Below are positions 1-11,900 of a stretch of 64,000 nucleotides of DNA, piece by piece. Under the pieces are notes generated by a model. It was not told where the DNA came from and searched no databases. It saw nothing but the letters and a program-made list of their open reading frames with translations. The first letter of the stretch is position 1; each line of letters begins with the position of its first letter. Source of the stretch: Shewanella kaireitica (lineage in GTDB: Bacteria > Pseudomonadota > Gammaproteobacteria > Enterobacterales > Shewanellaceae); contig NZ_JAKIKQ010000002.1 in the NCBI RefSeq assembly GCF_023284045.1, positions 434,001 through 498,000 of the forward strand, in the 5' to 3' direction. The position numbers and the translations under genes were made by a program.

Positions 1-118
1 GAAACCCAACAGAGTCACAAGTCACAACGGGTTAAAAAGACTGCATAGTTCGATTTCTTTATTCTGATAACTTGGCTACTATAAGTTAGTCCTTTTCGAT
101 TTATGCAAGCTGCTAATC

Positions 119-3100
119 ATGCATCGTTTTTTATTGGTTCTCCTGTGTCTATTTTGCTCCACTGCCAATGCAAACCAACCTACTTCTCTTGAAAAAAAGT
201 TGGGGATAAACCCTACAACTAGTGAAACTAAGACTCCGCAACAACAGTTGCTCTTACTACAGTCAAAAATTCAAGAGCTAGCACTTACCGAAAGGAATGC
301 TAAAACACTGCTAAGTAATTTTGAATTACATAAAGCAAACCTATTGCAGCAAATAACAGAAGCAAAGAAAGCGGTCACGCTCTCAACAGAGCAAGATATT
401 AGCCAGCAAGGTTCAATGGCCTACCTGCGACTATCTGAATTCAAAGAAGTTGAAATTAGTTTGAGCAATAAAATTAATGAGTTAAATAGCGCATTAAATA
501 ATTTACCAAAAACCTTAAATAGTGCACGAGCAACACTCAAAAAGCACAAAAAAATCAAAATTTCTAATGAGCAGACTCTAGCGAATGAAATACTACTGGC
601 TCAAAGAGAGCTATACCAGCAGCATGTTGTCACCCTTGAAGCAAACTTAGCCAGTAGTCAGAAAGAGATTGATCTCAACCAACTGCAGTTACAACTAGTG
701 CGTGAGCAGTTGTTACAGCAAGAACTGTTTATTGAACGAATCAACCAACAGCTAGAATTACAACGCCACATGCGCACTGAAGCAGCAATAGCCCAAAGTT
801 TAGTTCCTGATTCAACCGCTACAGATCCAATTGCTCAAGCCCTTAATGAAGCAAATCAACAGTATGGCGAAACACTAAAAACACTTAATCTCAAAATTAG
901 CCAAGCGCTCACACAGCAAGAGCATGCTGAGGCGCAATACCAAGATCAAGCTAAGCAGCTCACTAATATTCAGCAGCAGATAAGTTGGCTCAAGCTCAAC
1001 TCAGCATTCGGTGAACGTTTTCTGCAGATGCTACAAGCATTACCCAAACCACCAAGCCAAGATAAAGTGCAATCAGAGATTGCAGACGCACGATTAGCCC
1101 GTTACCAAATAGAGCAATCGCAAATTATCAATGAACAGCAGCTTAGTGGTGTACCAAAGCCAACACAACTGCATGCAAAGCTGCTTATTTCACAAGAATT
1201 ACTACTACAACAACTTCTGCAAAGCTATGATCAATACTTAAGTGAGTTAGCTGATTTAAGAGTGAGTAACGAGCAACTTAATCAGCAATACATCACTTTA
1301 AGAGACACGCTAAATGAGCATCTATTTTGGGTGCCTAATGCTAATCGAATTGGAGGACTTTGGCTTACTGAACTGCACCAAAGCGTGCAGTGGATGATCC
1401 AACAAGCTCCCTGGAAGCAACTGCAAAACTCATTCACTGAACAAGGCAGTTTATGGTCTTGGTGGCTAATTTTGCTTATCGTTAGCCTCGTGGCACAAGA
1501 TATCCTCACACCAAAGTTTAAAGCAGCAATGCGACGTGAACTGCCATTTGTAGGGAACGTTACTCAAGATAAGTTTATTTATACTTGGCACGTGCTACTA
1601 AACTCTGCGAGCTACAGTCTGCTCAAACCGCTTCCTATTATTCTCGCAGGGTTAATTTTCTATTTATCTAATATAAATTTTGTTTCCGCTATCGGTATGG
1701 GCATTTTGGCTGTAGGCATTTTCTATCAACTATATCGCTTGGTGTTTTTACTCGCTTTAGATAAGGGATTGCTAATCAATCATTTCAAAGCCCAGCGAAG
1801 CATAGTACGTGCCGGGCAAGCGAAGTTTAAGCAACTTACCTTTATGGTAACCCCATTTTTAGGCATTACAGCATTTGCCGAAATCATTGATACCTCACTC
1901 GTTAGAAATAGCTTAGGCCGTGGTGCATTTATCATATTTTGTTTAATGTTATTTTGGTTCTATAAGGATGTTTTAGAAATATCCAACCGAGAGAATAAGC
2001 ATCACCATGGCGATAAAAACAGAAAATTAATCCAAAAACTACTGTGGGCGATGCTAATAATAACGCCATTGGCTTGTGCTGTATTGGCCTTCTTAGGTTA
2101 CTACTACACAGCCGTGCAAATGTTCCTGCAGTTGCAGCTATCATTGATTTTTGGCCTAGGCTTTTTATTGCTTTATCAATTAATAAAACGCTGGATGTTA
2201 ATAGAGAGGCGTCGAATTGCCTTTGAACGCGCTAAGACAAAGCGCGCGGAAGTACTCGCACAACGTGAAAAAGGGGAAGTAAATTCACCTGAGCAACTCG
2301 ATACCTATGAAGAGCCCGAGGTCGATTTAGAAACGATTTCAGGGCAATCTTTAGGTTTGGTTCGCTCGCTCTTACTGTTAGCCTTTTTGGCCAGTATTGT
2401 AGGCCTCTGGACTCAAACGCATACAGCATTGTTCTCTTTACTCGATGGAGTAACCTTATGGTCTAGCAATACCACCATTAATGGTATTGAACAGCAATTA
2501 CCCATCACTTTAAAGTCGCTTATACTCTCGCTTATCATTGTGGGCTTTTCGATGATGATTGCCACCAACTTACCAGGTTTGATTGAACTAACAATTCTTC
2601 AACGATTAGATCTCAGCCAAGGCACTGGTTTTGCACTGACCACAGTTTGTCGCTATTTAGTGATTTTCTTTGGTGTATTAAGTGGATTTTCAACATTAGG
2701 GATGGAGTGGTCGAAGCTGCAATGGTTAGTCGCGGCTCTGTCAGTAGGTTTAGGTTTTGGCTTGCAAGAAATTTTTGCTAACTTCATCTCAGGTCTCATC
2801 ATCTTATTCGAAAAACCTGTACGAATTGGTGATACGGTAACGATAAGAGATCTCACGGGTACTGTCAGTAAAATCCAGATCCGTGCCACCACCATTATCG
2901 ACTGGGATCGAAAAGAGATCATTGTGCCCAATAAGGCCTTTATTACTGAGCAACTGATTAACTGGTCGCTTTCAGATCCGATAACACGGGTTATCGTGTA
3001 TGTTTCTGTAGCCCGAGATTCCGATCCCGCACGCGTGGAGGCAGCTCTTTATCAAGCAGTACAAGAGTGTGATGATGCACTACTCACACCAGAACCTGAA

Positions 3101-3313
3101 GTCTGGTTCGCAGGGTTTGGTCAGCATACCCAAGACTTTGAGGTTAGAGCTTACGCCAAAGACATGGGCACACGTTGGCCGCTTAGACATAAGCTACATA
3201 AACAGATCAGTAAAAAATTACGAGATAACAATTTGGAACTTGCCTACCCTCAGTTAGAGGTTCACTTGTCACCAGGGCAGGCAAAAGATGTGCAAAACTT
3301 AATACGGACTTAA
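119..3313 (+). CDS. mscK: MscK/KefA-type mechanosensitive channel
   Basis: Large mechanosensitive channel of the inner membrane that opens under membrane tension to release solutes. The 1064-residue protein begins with a signal peptide (about residues 1-18). A long Gln/Leu-rich periplasmic coiled-coil region follows to about residue 420, then a bundle of roughly ten hydrophobic segments. The C-terminal MscS core includes the glycine-rich pore helix GLGFGLQEIFANF near residue 880 and the beta domain around FEKPVRIGDTV. The length fits MscK/KefA rather than short MscS. The ATG has no strong ribosome binding site, but it is the start that retains the signal peptide. A GDPD gene follows after 26 bp. 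Family assignment is firm; ion specificity cannot be read. Confidence 0.92.
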   Translation: MHRFLLVLLCLFCSTANANQPTSLEKKLGINPTTSETKTPQQQLLLLQSKIQELALTERNAKTLLSNFELHKANLLQQITEAKKAVTLSTEQDISQQGSMAYLRLSEFKEVEISLSNKINELNSALNNLPKTLNSARATLKKHKKIKISNEQTLANEILLAQRELYQQHVVTLEANLASSQKEIDLNQLQLQLVREQLLQQELFIERINQQLELQRHMRTEAAIAQSLVPDSTATDPIAQALNEANQQYGETLKTLNLKISQALTQQEHAEAQYQDQAKQLTNIQQQISWLKLNSAFGERFLQMLQALPKPPSQDKVQSEIADARLARYQIEQSQIINEQQLSGVPKPTQLHAKLLISQELLLQQLLQSYDQYLSELADLRVSNEQLNQQYITLRDTLNEHLFWVPNANRIGGLWLTELHQSVQWMIQQAPWKQLQNSFTEQGSLWSWWLILLIVSLVAQDILTPKFKAAMRRELPFVGNVTQDKFIYTWHVLLNSASYSLLKPLPIILAGLIFYLSNINFVSAIGMGILAVGIFYQLYRLVFLLALDKGLLINHFKAQRSIVRAGQAKFKQLTFMVTPFLGITAFAEIIDTSLVRNSLGRGAFIIFCLMLFWFYKDVLEISNRENKHHHGDKNRKLIQKLLWAMLIITPLACAVLAFLGYYYTAVQMFLQLQLSLIFGLGFLLLYQLIKRWMLIERRRIAFERAKTKRAEVLAQREKGEVNSPEQLDTYEEPEVDLETISGQSLGLVRSLLLLAFLASIVGLWTQTHTALFSLLDGVTLWSSNTTINGIEQQLPITLKSLILSLIIVGFSMMIATNLPGLIELTILQRLDLSQGTGFALTTVCRYLVIFFGVLSGFSTLGMEWSKLQWLVAALSVGLGFGLQEIFANFISGLIILFEKPVRIGDTVTIRDLTGTVSKIQIRATTIIDWDRKEIIVPNKAFITEQLINWSLSDPITRVIVYVSVARDSDPARVEAALYQAVQECDDALLTPEPEVWFAGFGQHTQDFEVRAYAKDMGTRWPLRHKLHKQISKKLRDNNLELAYPQLEVHLSPGQAKDVQNLIRT

Positions 3314-3339
3314 TCCCCTATGATTAGAGAAACTCAGCA

Positions 3340-4050
3340 ATGAAGGTATTTGCTCATCGCGGTGCTAGCGGTAGTGCCCCTGAAAATACCTTAAAGGCCT
3401 TTGAAAAAGCGATTAAGTTAGGCGCTACAGCAGTTGAGCTGGACATTCATTTAGTCGAAGGAGAGCTCTACGTTTTCCATGACCGTAGACTCGAAGCAAC
3501 AAGTTCTGGTTGCGGGCTTATTGACACTGTCAGCGCAGAATACTTACAGAGTATAACGGTATCTGGTGAAGCAATTCCTACACTTATTGATGTCTTAGCG
3601 CTACTCAAGCCTCACAATATAGAAGTTAATATCGAGCTTAAAGGGCTATCCGTGTTGCCTGCTTTTATAGCACTATACGCAAAACTTATCGATGAACAGA
3701 TATATGATCCAGATCTGTTGCTGATCTCCTCTTTTAACCACCGCCAGCTTTATGCTTTCAAGCTGCAATACCCACAGGCAAGAGTCGCCCCTCTCATTGA
3801 AGGAGTGCCCTTTGATCTGGCAAAGATTGTTACAAAGTTAAATGCTTACTCGATTCATTTAGGCCTCAGCTTTGTCACCCAAGAGATGATTGAAGACGCC
3901 CATAGACGTGGTGCAAAAGTGTACGTCTATACGGTGGATTTTATTGATGATATTGAGATGTTAGCCAAGCGAGGGGTCGATGGTATCTTCAGTAATTTTC
4001 CAGATAAAGCGCTTGCTACAATCACACAAATAAATGCAGCAAACGCCTGA
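3340..4050 (+). CDS. ugpQ: Glycerophosphodiester phosphodiesterase, cytoplasmic type
   Basis: Hydrolyses glycerophosphodiesters to glycerol-3-phosphate and an alcohol. The N-terminus carries the GDPD signature AHRGASGSAPENT (residues 4-16), then the acidic metal ligands in VELDIHL and the catalytic histidine in VFHD. No signal peptide is visible, so it resembles the cytoplasmic UgpQ type rather than periplasmic GlpQ, and 236 residues is the usual size. It sits 26 bp after the mechanosensitive channel gene on the same strand and is probably cotranscribed. The symbol follows the family; no ugp transporter genes are nearby. Confidence 0.9.
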   Translation: MKVFAHRGASGSAPENTLKAFEKAIKLGATAVELDIHLVEGELYVFHDRRLEATSSGCGLIDTVSAEYLQSITVSGEAIPTLIDVLALLKPHNIEVNIELKGLSVLPAFIALYAKLIDEQIYDPDLLLISSFNHRQLYAFKLQYPQARVAPLIEGVPFDLAKIVTKLNAYSIHLGLSFVTQEMIEDAHRRGAKVYVYTVDFIDDIEMLAKRGVDGIFSNFPDKALATITQINAANA

Positions 4051-4141
4051 GTATTGACGGTATGTAATCGGTATTCGTTACCATTCTTTACATATCGATG
4101 TCTCAAACCACAGTAATATAATCTACACTAAAATTAACGGC

Positions 4142-4474
4142 TTAAACTTGTTTATTACGTTGAGCCCAGCTACCAATAGCAAAGAAAATGGCTAACACCA
4201 GTAGAAACAACCAGTGTGATGGGACACGTGCCATGTATTGCGCTAGTAGCGGGCTTAATTTCACTATAATTAGCCCATAACCAAATGCGTTGACGATAAC
4301 AAAGATCAGCGTTCGAATAATGAAAGAACGCCCGGTAAGATAACGTCGTAAAAAGCGGTTGATATCGCTGCCAAATACAACCAGTGCACAAGCAACGATT
4401 GCCGTTGAAGCTTCTGTTAGCCAGGGGTAGATAAACGAACCTAAATAGCTCAGAAATTCAATCAACTTGGACAT
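4142..4474 (-). CDS. DUF3392 family inner-membrane protein
   Basis: Small membrane protein of 110 residues with three clear hydrophobic segments, roughly residues 10-35, 50-75 and 85-103. The last ends in a short basic tail (QRNKQV). It resembles the DUF3392 family found in Shewanella and Vibrio, whose function is unknown. It is convergent with the GDPD gene and divergent from the dehydrogenase gene at 4523, so it is probably monocistronic. The ribosome binding site is weak. I assign no role. Confidence 0.8.
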   Translation of the reverse strand: MSKLIEFLSYLGSFIYPWLTEASTAIVACALVVFGSDINRFLRRYLTGRSFIIRTLIFVIVNAFGYGLIIVKLSPLLAQYMARVPSHWLFLLVLAIFFAIGSWAQRNKQV

Positions 4475-4522
4475 AAACGTACTCTAATTTAATGACATAT
4501 AGCTAGGATAAAGGGAGTCAGC

Positions 4523-5449
4523 ATGGGACACAAGTTACTATTGCTCACCAGAGAAAATGAAAAATATCGTCAGCTTCTGACTTCTTGCCATCTACCAAAT
4601 GTGCATATTTTGGATGATAATCCGCAAAACATATTTGCCGCTGACATTTGGCTTGCAGAACCAAGTCTTGCCGCCCCAATACTGCCACATGCTACAAATT
4701 TAAAATGGATGCAGTCGACTTTTGCGGGCGTCGACGCATTAGTTAAACCTAGGCAGCGACGAGACTATGAACTTACAAATGTACGAGGGATCTTTGGTCC
4801 ATTAATGAGCGAATACCTGTTTGGCTATCTACTCGCTTACCAGCGTGAACACGGCCGTTATAAAACTCAACAAGCGCAGAAAGTATGGCTACCTGGTAGC
4901 TATAAGACTTTACAAGGGCAGAACCTACTGCTCTTAGGTACCGGCTCTATTGCAAAACATATAGCCCAAACTGCCAAACACTTTGGCATGCATGTCATTG
5001 GTATTAATCGCGGGGCAAAACCCACTAAAGGTTTTGACGAAATCGACACCTTAGCCAACTTGACTCGTCATCTACCAAGAGCGGATGCGGTTGCGAGTAT
5101 CTTGCCGAGCACACCAGAAACACGCGGTGCTCTGAACCAACATACATTATCTCTGCTAAAAAAAGAGGTGGTGTTGTTTAACTTAGGTCGAGGCGACGTA
5201 CTTGATCTTGATTCGCTCTATATCCAGCTGATTCAAAATCAGCAACAGCAAGCAATACTCGATGTATTCAATCAAGAGCCATTACCAGAAGAGCATCCTA
5301 TTTGGTCGCTAGACAATGTTGTCATCACCCCACATATTGCAGCTCCAAGTTTTCCGGAGCAAGTGGTAGAGATCTTCTCTGAAAACTACCACAAGTGGAT
5401 AAAAGGCGAGGAACTAGCCCATCGGGTTCATTTCGAACGCGGTTACTAG
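4523..5449 (+). CDS. D-2-hydroxyacid dehydrogenase (NAD-binding)
   Basis: Probable NAD(P)-dependent reductase or dehydrogenase of 2-hydroxyacids (GhrA/SerA superfamily), cytoplasmic. In its 308 residues the Rossmann dinucleotide motif appears as GTGSIAKHIA near residue 140. The catalytic triad is recognisable: Arg in NLGRGD, Glu in NQEPLPEEHP and His in TPHIAAPS near the C-terminus. The start has a good GGGAG ribosome binding site about 6 bp upstream. It stands alone between DUF3392 and bfd. The substrate (glyoxylate, hydroxypyruvate or another 2-oxoacid) cannot be decided from sequence. Confidence 0.87.
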   Translation: MGHKLLLLTRENEKYRQLLTSCHLPNVHILDDNPQNIFAADIWLAEPSLAAPILPHATNLKWMQSTFAGVDALVKPRQRRDYELTNVRGIFGPLMSEYLFGYLLAYQREHGRYKTQQAQKVWLPGSYKTLQGQNLLLLGTGSIAKHIAQTAKHFGMHVIGINRGAKPTKGFDEIDTLANLTRHLPRADAVASILPSTPETRGALNQHTLSLLKKEVVLFNLGRGDVLDLDSLYIQLIQNQQQQAILDVFNQEPLPEEHPIWSLDNVVITPHIAAPSFPEQVVEIFSENYHKWIKGEELAHRVHFERGY

Positions 5450-5492
5450 GTCCACTTTAAAAATCAAGAAATAGCTTTTAAGCGCAAAATAT

Positions 5493-5519
5493 GACCAAGT
5501 GCCCACTCCGGCACTTGGT
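5493..5519 (+). terminator. Weak hairpin after the hydroxyacid dehydrogenase gene
   Basis: A 10-bp perfect stem (accaagtgcc / ggcacttggt) with a six-base loop lies 44 bp past the stop codon. It lacks a proper T-run, so it may be a transcript-stabilising hairpin rather than an efficient intrinsic terminator. Confidence 0.4.
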
Positions 5520-5592
5520 TGTGATCAACCGCAATGTTTTTAATAACTACCAACCTATCGAATGATTGATAACTATTCTCAGTAGTTATTAG

Positions 5593-5612
5593 CATTGAGA
5601 ATCGTTTTCATT
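5593..5612 (+). promoter_or_regulatory. Fur box upstream of bfd
   Basis: The sequence cattgagaatcgttttcatt reads on the complementary strand as aatgaaaacgattctcaatg. This is a close match to the 19-bp Fur consensus aatgataatgattatcatt. It ends 37 bp upstream of the bfd start, where Fur would block initiation. Iron repression of bfd is well established in enterobacteria; here it is inferred from the site. Confidence 0.75.
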
Positions 5613-5649
5613 TATAATTCGTGCACATTCGATTGTTGGACCATTATTT

Positions 5650-5841
5650 ATGTACGTTTGTCTTTGTCATGCGATTACAGATACTCAGATTAAAGAAGCT
5701 GTTAGCCAAGGCGATGCTTCATTAGCTGATGTAAAAAAGCGTTTGGGCGTGGGCGATCAGTGTGGAAAATGCGTAAAAATGGCCAGTCAAATTATCCAAA
5801 GACAAGTCGATATCGAACCTAATTACTATGAAGTTGCTTAG
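5650..5841 (+). CDS. bfd: Bacterioferritin-associated ferredoxin Bfd
   Basis: A 63-residue [2Fe-2S] protein that donates electrons to bacterioferritin so that stored iron can be released. The four cluster cysteines are at positions 4, 6, 38 and 41 (CLC near the N-terminus and CGKC), the arrangement typical of Bfd. The full-length product is typical of the family. The preceding Fur box indicates induction under iron limitation, matching its role in iron mobilisation. No bacterioferritin gene is adjacent. A bidirectional terminator separates it from parC. Confidence 0.95.
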   Translation: MYVCLCHAITDTQIKEAVSQGDASLADVKKRLGVGDQCGKCVKMASQIIQRQVDIEPNYYEVA

Positions 5842-5863
5842 ACTGTGTTACGCAATTAATAGA

Positions 5864-5896
5864 TAAAAAAATGCAGCCATTAGGCTGCATTTTTTA
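5864..5896. terminator. Bidirectional terminator between bfd and parC
   Basis: The stem atgcagcc / ggctgcat with a four-base loop is flanked by a run of A on the left and a run of T on the right. It can therefore terminate both bfd (plus) and parC (minus). Confidence 0.85.
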
Positions 5897-5905
5897 TTCA
5901 AGCAA

Positions 5906-8173
5906 TTAAACGACAGGTTCACCATCTCCAAGTTCGACACTATCAACTCGCTGCAGCCCTCGTGGCAATTTCGCCCCCCTGCGTCCCCGCTCTCCTCGAT
6001 AATGCTCTAGATCGCTCGGCTTCAACGTTAGCTTGCGCTTACCCGCCCATAGCGTGACAGGCATATCTTCAGGGATTACATTGAGGTGAATTAGCAACTC
6101 TTCTCGATTCTTAGCTCGCTCGGTCGGTATTCCGATTATTTTGTTGCCCTTACCTTTAGTCAGCTGCGGTAATGCATCTAAAGAGAATAGTAACATTCTG
6201 CCTTCGTTGGTAATGGCCAAGATTGACTGAGCTTTTGATTTATCTACTTTTTGAGGCTGCAAAACTTTAGCATTCGCTGGCAGACTTAACAGTGCTTTAC
6301 CCGCCTTATTGCGCGATATCATATCTTTATTGGCAGCAATGAAGCCGTAGCCCGCATCGGATGCCAGTATGTAACACTGACTTTCGTCAGCAAGTAGCAC
6401 ATGCTCCATCGTTGCACCAGGCGCCAAATTGAAACGAGTGGTTATCGGCTCCCCTTGAGAGCGCGCAGATGGAAGTGTATGAGTCTCAGTTGCAAATGCC
6501 CTACCGGAGGTATCAATAAACACGCTAGGCTGATTACTGCGCCCTGGAGCCGAACACAAGAACTCATCACCTGCTTTATAAGATAAGCTCTTACCATCAA
6601 CCTCGTGCCCTTTAGCACACCTTACCCAGCCCTTTTCAGACAAGACAACTGTGACAGATTCAGCTGGTACTAACTCTTGCTCAGTTAACGCTTTTGACTC
6701 ACCGCGAACAACTAGCGGTGAGCGGCGATCATCACCATAATCTTCGCCATCTTTGATCAACTCTTTCTTAATTAACGTCTTCATACGACGCTCTGAGCTT
6801 AGTAATAACTGTAGCTTGTCTCGCTCGGCTTCTAATTCACTTTGCTCAGACTTAATTTTAAACTCTTCTAACTTGGCTAAATGGCGAAGTTTCAAATCTA
6901 AAATCGCATCAGCTTGCTTATCAGATAGTTCAAACCGAGTCATTAACTCTGCTTTGGGATCATCATGAAAACGAATGATCTCAATGACTTCATCTATATT
7001 CAAAAATGCAATCATCAAGGCATCGAGGATGTGTAACCGAGCTAATATCTTATCTAGTCTAAACTCTAAGCGACGCTTAACCGTGGTCATGCGGAAGACA
7101 AGCCATTCAGTTAACAGCTCACGTAGACCTTTAACCTGCGGACGGCCATTCAGCCCTAACACATTCAGGTTAACTCTATAACTCTTCTCTAAATCGGTCG
7201 TAGCAAATAAGTGCGCCATCATCTGATCGCAATCGACACGATTTGAACGTGGGACTATCACCATACGTACAGGGCTTTCGTGATCAGATTCATCACGTAA
7301 GTCAGTTACCATAGGTAATTTCTTAGCCTGCATTTGCGCCGCGATCTGCTCTAAAATCTTACCGCTACTAGCTTGATGTGGTAGCGCGGATATCACCACC
7401 TCACCATTTTCAACAGTGTAAACCGCCCGTGCTTTAATAGAGCCACGACCCGTTTGATAAATTTTGGCGATGTCCGCAGATGGCGTAATAATTTCAGCTT
7501 CTGTTGGATAGTCAGGCCCTGGGACAAATTCCATTAATCGTGGTAAGTCTGCTTTAGGGTTATCAAGTAATTCAATACAGGCACCCACAAGCTCTTTAGC
7601 ATTGTGTGGCGGAACATCTGTTGCCATGCCCACAGCAATGCCCGTAATACCATTGAGCAGGATATGAGGCAGCCTTGCAGGTAAAACCAATGGTTCTTTC
7701 ATCGTACCATCAAAGTTTACCCCCCAATCGACGGTACCTTGACCTAACTCGCTCAGTAGTACTTCAGAAAATTTGGATAACCTAGCTTCGGTATATCGCA
7801 TTGCTGCAAATGACTTAGGGTCATCCGGCGCCCCCCAGTTACCTTGGCCGTCTACTAACGGATAACGGTAAGAAAATGGCTGCGCCATAAGTACCATTGC
7901 TTCATAACAAGCACTGTCTCCGTGTGGGTGGTATTTACCCAACACGTCACCCACTGTACGGGCAGACTTCTTATGCTTTGACTGAGCAGACAACCCAAGC
8001 TCACTCATGGCATAAATAATACGCCTTTGAACGGGTTTGAGTCCGTCACCGATATGCGGCAAAGCGCGATCCATGATGACGTACATCGAATAATTAAGGT
8101 ATGCCTCTTCCGTGAAGCGGCGCATTGGCATTTGCTCTACGCCGTCTAAGCTTAAATCTATCGCATCACTCAT
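5906..8173 (-). CDS. parC: DNA topoisomerase IV subunit A
   Basis: Breakage-reunion subunit of topoisomerase IV, which decatenates daughter chromosomes with ParE. The 755-residue protein shows the type IIA winged-helix region and the catalytic tyrosine Tyr127 in [11 protein letters not shown]-terminal beta-pinwheel domain occupies about residues 500-740. The quinolone-resistance region reads [10 protein letters not shown]: the Ser and Glu equivalent to E. coli Ser80 and Glu84 are here Ser87 and Glu91, so it looks wild type. Its ATG overlaps the TAA of the upstream sugar dehydrogenase gene by one base (TAATG), implying translational coupling. It is the last gene of the minus-strand run. Confidence 0.97.
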   Translation of the reverse strand: MSDAIDLSLDGVEQMPMRRFTEEAYLNYSMYVIMDRALPHIGDGLKPVQRRIIYAMSELGLSAQSKHKKSARTVGDVLGKYHPHGDSACYEAMVLMAQPFSYRYPLVDGQGNWGAPDDPKSFAAMRYTEARLSKFSEVLLSELGQGTVDWGVNFDGTMKEPLVLPARLPHILLNGITGIAVGMATDVPPHNAKELVGACIELLDNPKADLPRLMEFVPGPDYPTEAEIITPSADIAKIYQTGRGSIKARAVYTVENGEVVISALPHQASSGKILEQIAAQMQAKKLPMVTDLRDESDHESPVRMVIVPRSNRVDCDQMMAHLFATTDLEKSYRVNLNVLGLNGRPQVKGLRELLTEWLVFRMTTVKRRLEFRLDKILARLHILDALMIAFLNIDEVIEIIRFHDDPKAELMTRFELSDKQADAILDLKLRHLAKLEEFKIKSEQSELEAERDKLQLLLSSERRMKTLIKKELIKDGEDYGDDRRSPLVVRGESKALTEQELVPAESVTVVLSEKGWVRCAKGHEVDGKSLSYKAGDEFLCSAPGRSNQPSVFIDTSGRAFATETHTLPSARSQGEPITTRFNLAPGATMEHVLLADESQCYILASDAGYGFIAANKDMISRNKAGKALLSLPANAKVLQPQKVDKSKAQSILAITNEGRMLLFSLDALPQLTKGKGNKIIGIPTERAKNREELLIHLNVIPEDMPVTLWAGKRKLTLKPSDLEHYRGERGRRGAKLPRGLQRVDSVELGDGEPVV

Positions 8174-9315
8174 TAATCATTATCCTGTGACTGACTCTTT
8201 GGTGCATTTTTGTAATATAAACGGTAAACATTGCCTTTTAAATCGTCTGAAATATACATGCCACCATCAGGTGCGGTGATCAATGAATGAGGTCTGGCGA
8301 CTGGAAACTCACCATCTAAAAAGCTAACAACCGTGCTGCGTTTGACAATTTTTTTATTCTCAATTTCAAGCATTACCACTTGATAGCCAACCTTACTTGA
8401 GCGATTCCAAGAACCATTTTCGGCAATAAACATTTGGTTATGATAGCGCTCAGGGAATTGATCGCCACGATAAAAATGTAGCCCCAGAGGTGAAACATGA
8501 GCGGGTAACTCAAACTGAGGTGCTACAACCTTTAGGTTTTCAGGTTTATCATAAGCGGGTTCGATAACATCTGTTGCATGGATGTAGGGAAATCCATAAT
8601 GGCTACCGACCGTTTCAACCTTATTTATCTCATCCGGCGGTAAGTTATCACCCATCCAATTACGACCGAGCTCAGAAAACCACAACTCTTTGTCTGCTAC
8701 TGACCAATCAAACGCACCGACTCGGCGAACACCGCTGACAATTTGTTCACTCTCACCGCTCTCAACATCAATAGCGATGATACTGCCAAACGGATCTTCT
8801 GGCTCACACACGTTACATGGAGCCCCAATGGCAATATAGAGCCTACCATCTGGTCCAAAATGCATTGCACGGCGACTCTTCTTAGCATTGCCTGGTAAGC
8901 GGTCATAAACCTCTTTCGGTCGACCAGGTCTCCTCAGACGAGATTCGATCTCAACAAACCTTAATATACGATCATCTTCTGCAACATAAAGTGCACCATC
9001 GTGAAAAGCGATCGCTTCTGGATAGTTTAGCCCTTTAGCAATGATATAACGCTTATCAACTCTGCCATCTTGGTCGGCATCGACTAAGGCAGTGATAATC
9101 CCCTCTTTATGAGAACCAACAAACAGCGTGCCATTAGTGCCAAGTGCTAACTGCTTTGCATCACCTAAATCAGAAGCAAATAGCGTTAAGCCAAAGCCTT
9201 TTGATACCGTGATCATTACAGGCTCGGCAGCATACGCTGCGGTGCCAAAAATAACTTGAGCAAACATCATCGATAAACCGATAAACATTCCCTTGGGGTA
9301 ATTTTCAAACGTCAT
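8173..9315 (-). CDS. Secreted PQQ-type sugar/sorbosone dehydrogenase-like beta-propeller
   Basis: Probable periplasmic six-bladed propeller of the soluble aldose sugar dehydrogenase/L-sorbosone dehydrogenase family (380 residues). An N-terminal signal peptide ends near residue 29 (AAYAAEP). Typical repeated propeller motifs follow, such as [19 protein letters not shown] and [13 protein letters not shown], with a C-terminal [21 protein letters not shown] pair near residue 170 could bind haem only if a following His were present, and it is not. The gene lies between parE and parC and overlaps parC by one base, an unexpected place for a periplasmic enzyme. PQQ dependence and substrate are inferred from family only. 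Confidence 0.78.
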   Translation of the reverse strand: MTFENYPKGMFIGLSMMFAQVIFGTAAYAAEPVMITVSKGFGLTLFASDLGDAKQLALGTNGTLFVGSHKEGIITALVDADQDGRVDKRYIIAKGLNYPEAIAFHDGALYVAEDDRILRFVEIESRLRRPGRPKEVYDRLPGNAKKSRRAMHFGPDGRLYIAIGAPCNVCEPEDPFGSIIAIDVESGESEQIVSGVRRVGAFDWSVADKELWFSELGRNWMGDNLPPDEINKVETVGSHYGFPYIHATDVIEPAYDKPENLKVVAPQFELPAHVSPLGLHFYRGDQFPERYHNQMFIAENGSWNRSSKVGYQVVMLEIENKKIVKRSTVVSFLDGEFPVARPHSLITAPDGGMYISDDLKGNVYRLYYKNAPKSQSQDND

Positions 9316-9356
9316 TATTATTCTTTTTTAGTGCTCTATTATTATAAAAAGTCGAT

Positions 9357-11261
<1,905 letters not shown>

Positions 11262-11298
11262 TTATTCAGGCCATGGTGCGGCCCTACGGGTCTATTTG

Positions 11299-11871
11299 TC
11301 AAGAAAACAGGTATTCACAAATGGCAGACAGCTGGCTTTCATAACCGATAAAGCTATGATCACCGCCTGGTTCAATCAGCAACTGACAACAATGATACTT
11401 CTGCACAGCCTGTTTATAGTCGAGTACTTCATCGCCTGTTTGTAACAAAACATAGAAGCGATCAGGATTTTTAATTGCAGCAGTATCGAACTGGGCAACA
11501 TCCTGTTTGTGCTTGGCTAAAACCTGATAGGTTTCGTTCGTATAGGGATTGTACTGAGTGCCAATGAATTCATCAAACAGTTCGAAGGGTTTTACCGCAG
11601 GATTAATCAAAACTGCGCGTCCGCCGTACTTTTCAGCCAAATAACTGGCGAAGTAGCCACCTAATGAAGACCCTATATAGCTTATCGACTCGCCAGCGAC
11701 CTTTGCTTGTTCAACAATATCGATCAGCATCGCCATAGCAGCAAGTGGTTCACTAGGCAGTTGTGGTTGTCTGAAATCTAAATTTGGGTAGTTTTGTTGG
11801 ATAAAACTTGCGGTAACAAGTCCTTTATCCGAAAGAGGTGAACTGTTAAATCCATGAATATAAAGCAGCAT
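11299..11871 (-). CDS. yqiA: YqiA esterase, alpha/beta hydrolase
   Basis: Small cytoplasmic esterase of the YqiA family (190 residues). The oxyanion-hole region is YIHGFNSSP at the N-terminus. The nucleophile elbow is GSSLGG near residue 68, and the catalytic His lies in GGDHSF near residue 172. In E. coli YqiA hydrolyses short acyl esters; its physiological substrate is not settled. The start has a GAGGA ribosome binding site. Position between cpdA and parE matches enterobacterial synteny and supports the identification. Confidence 0.92.
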   Translation of the reverse strand: MLLYIHGFNSSPLSDKGLVTASFIQQNYPNLDFRQPQLPSEPLAAMAMLIDIVEQAKVAGESISYIGSSLGGYFASYLAEKYGGRAVLINPAVKPFELFDEFIGTQYNPYTNETYQVLAKHKQDVAQFDTAAIKNPDRFYVLLQTGDEVLDYKQAVQKYHCCQLLIEPGGDHSFIGYESQLSAICEYLFS

Positions 11872-11900
11872 AGTTCCTCACGCTGCGGTTTTAACTTTGC

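Noticed and set aside
8800-8815. c-type haem site in the sugar dehydrogenase (CNVC)
   Set aside because: The residue after the second Cys is Glu, not His.
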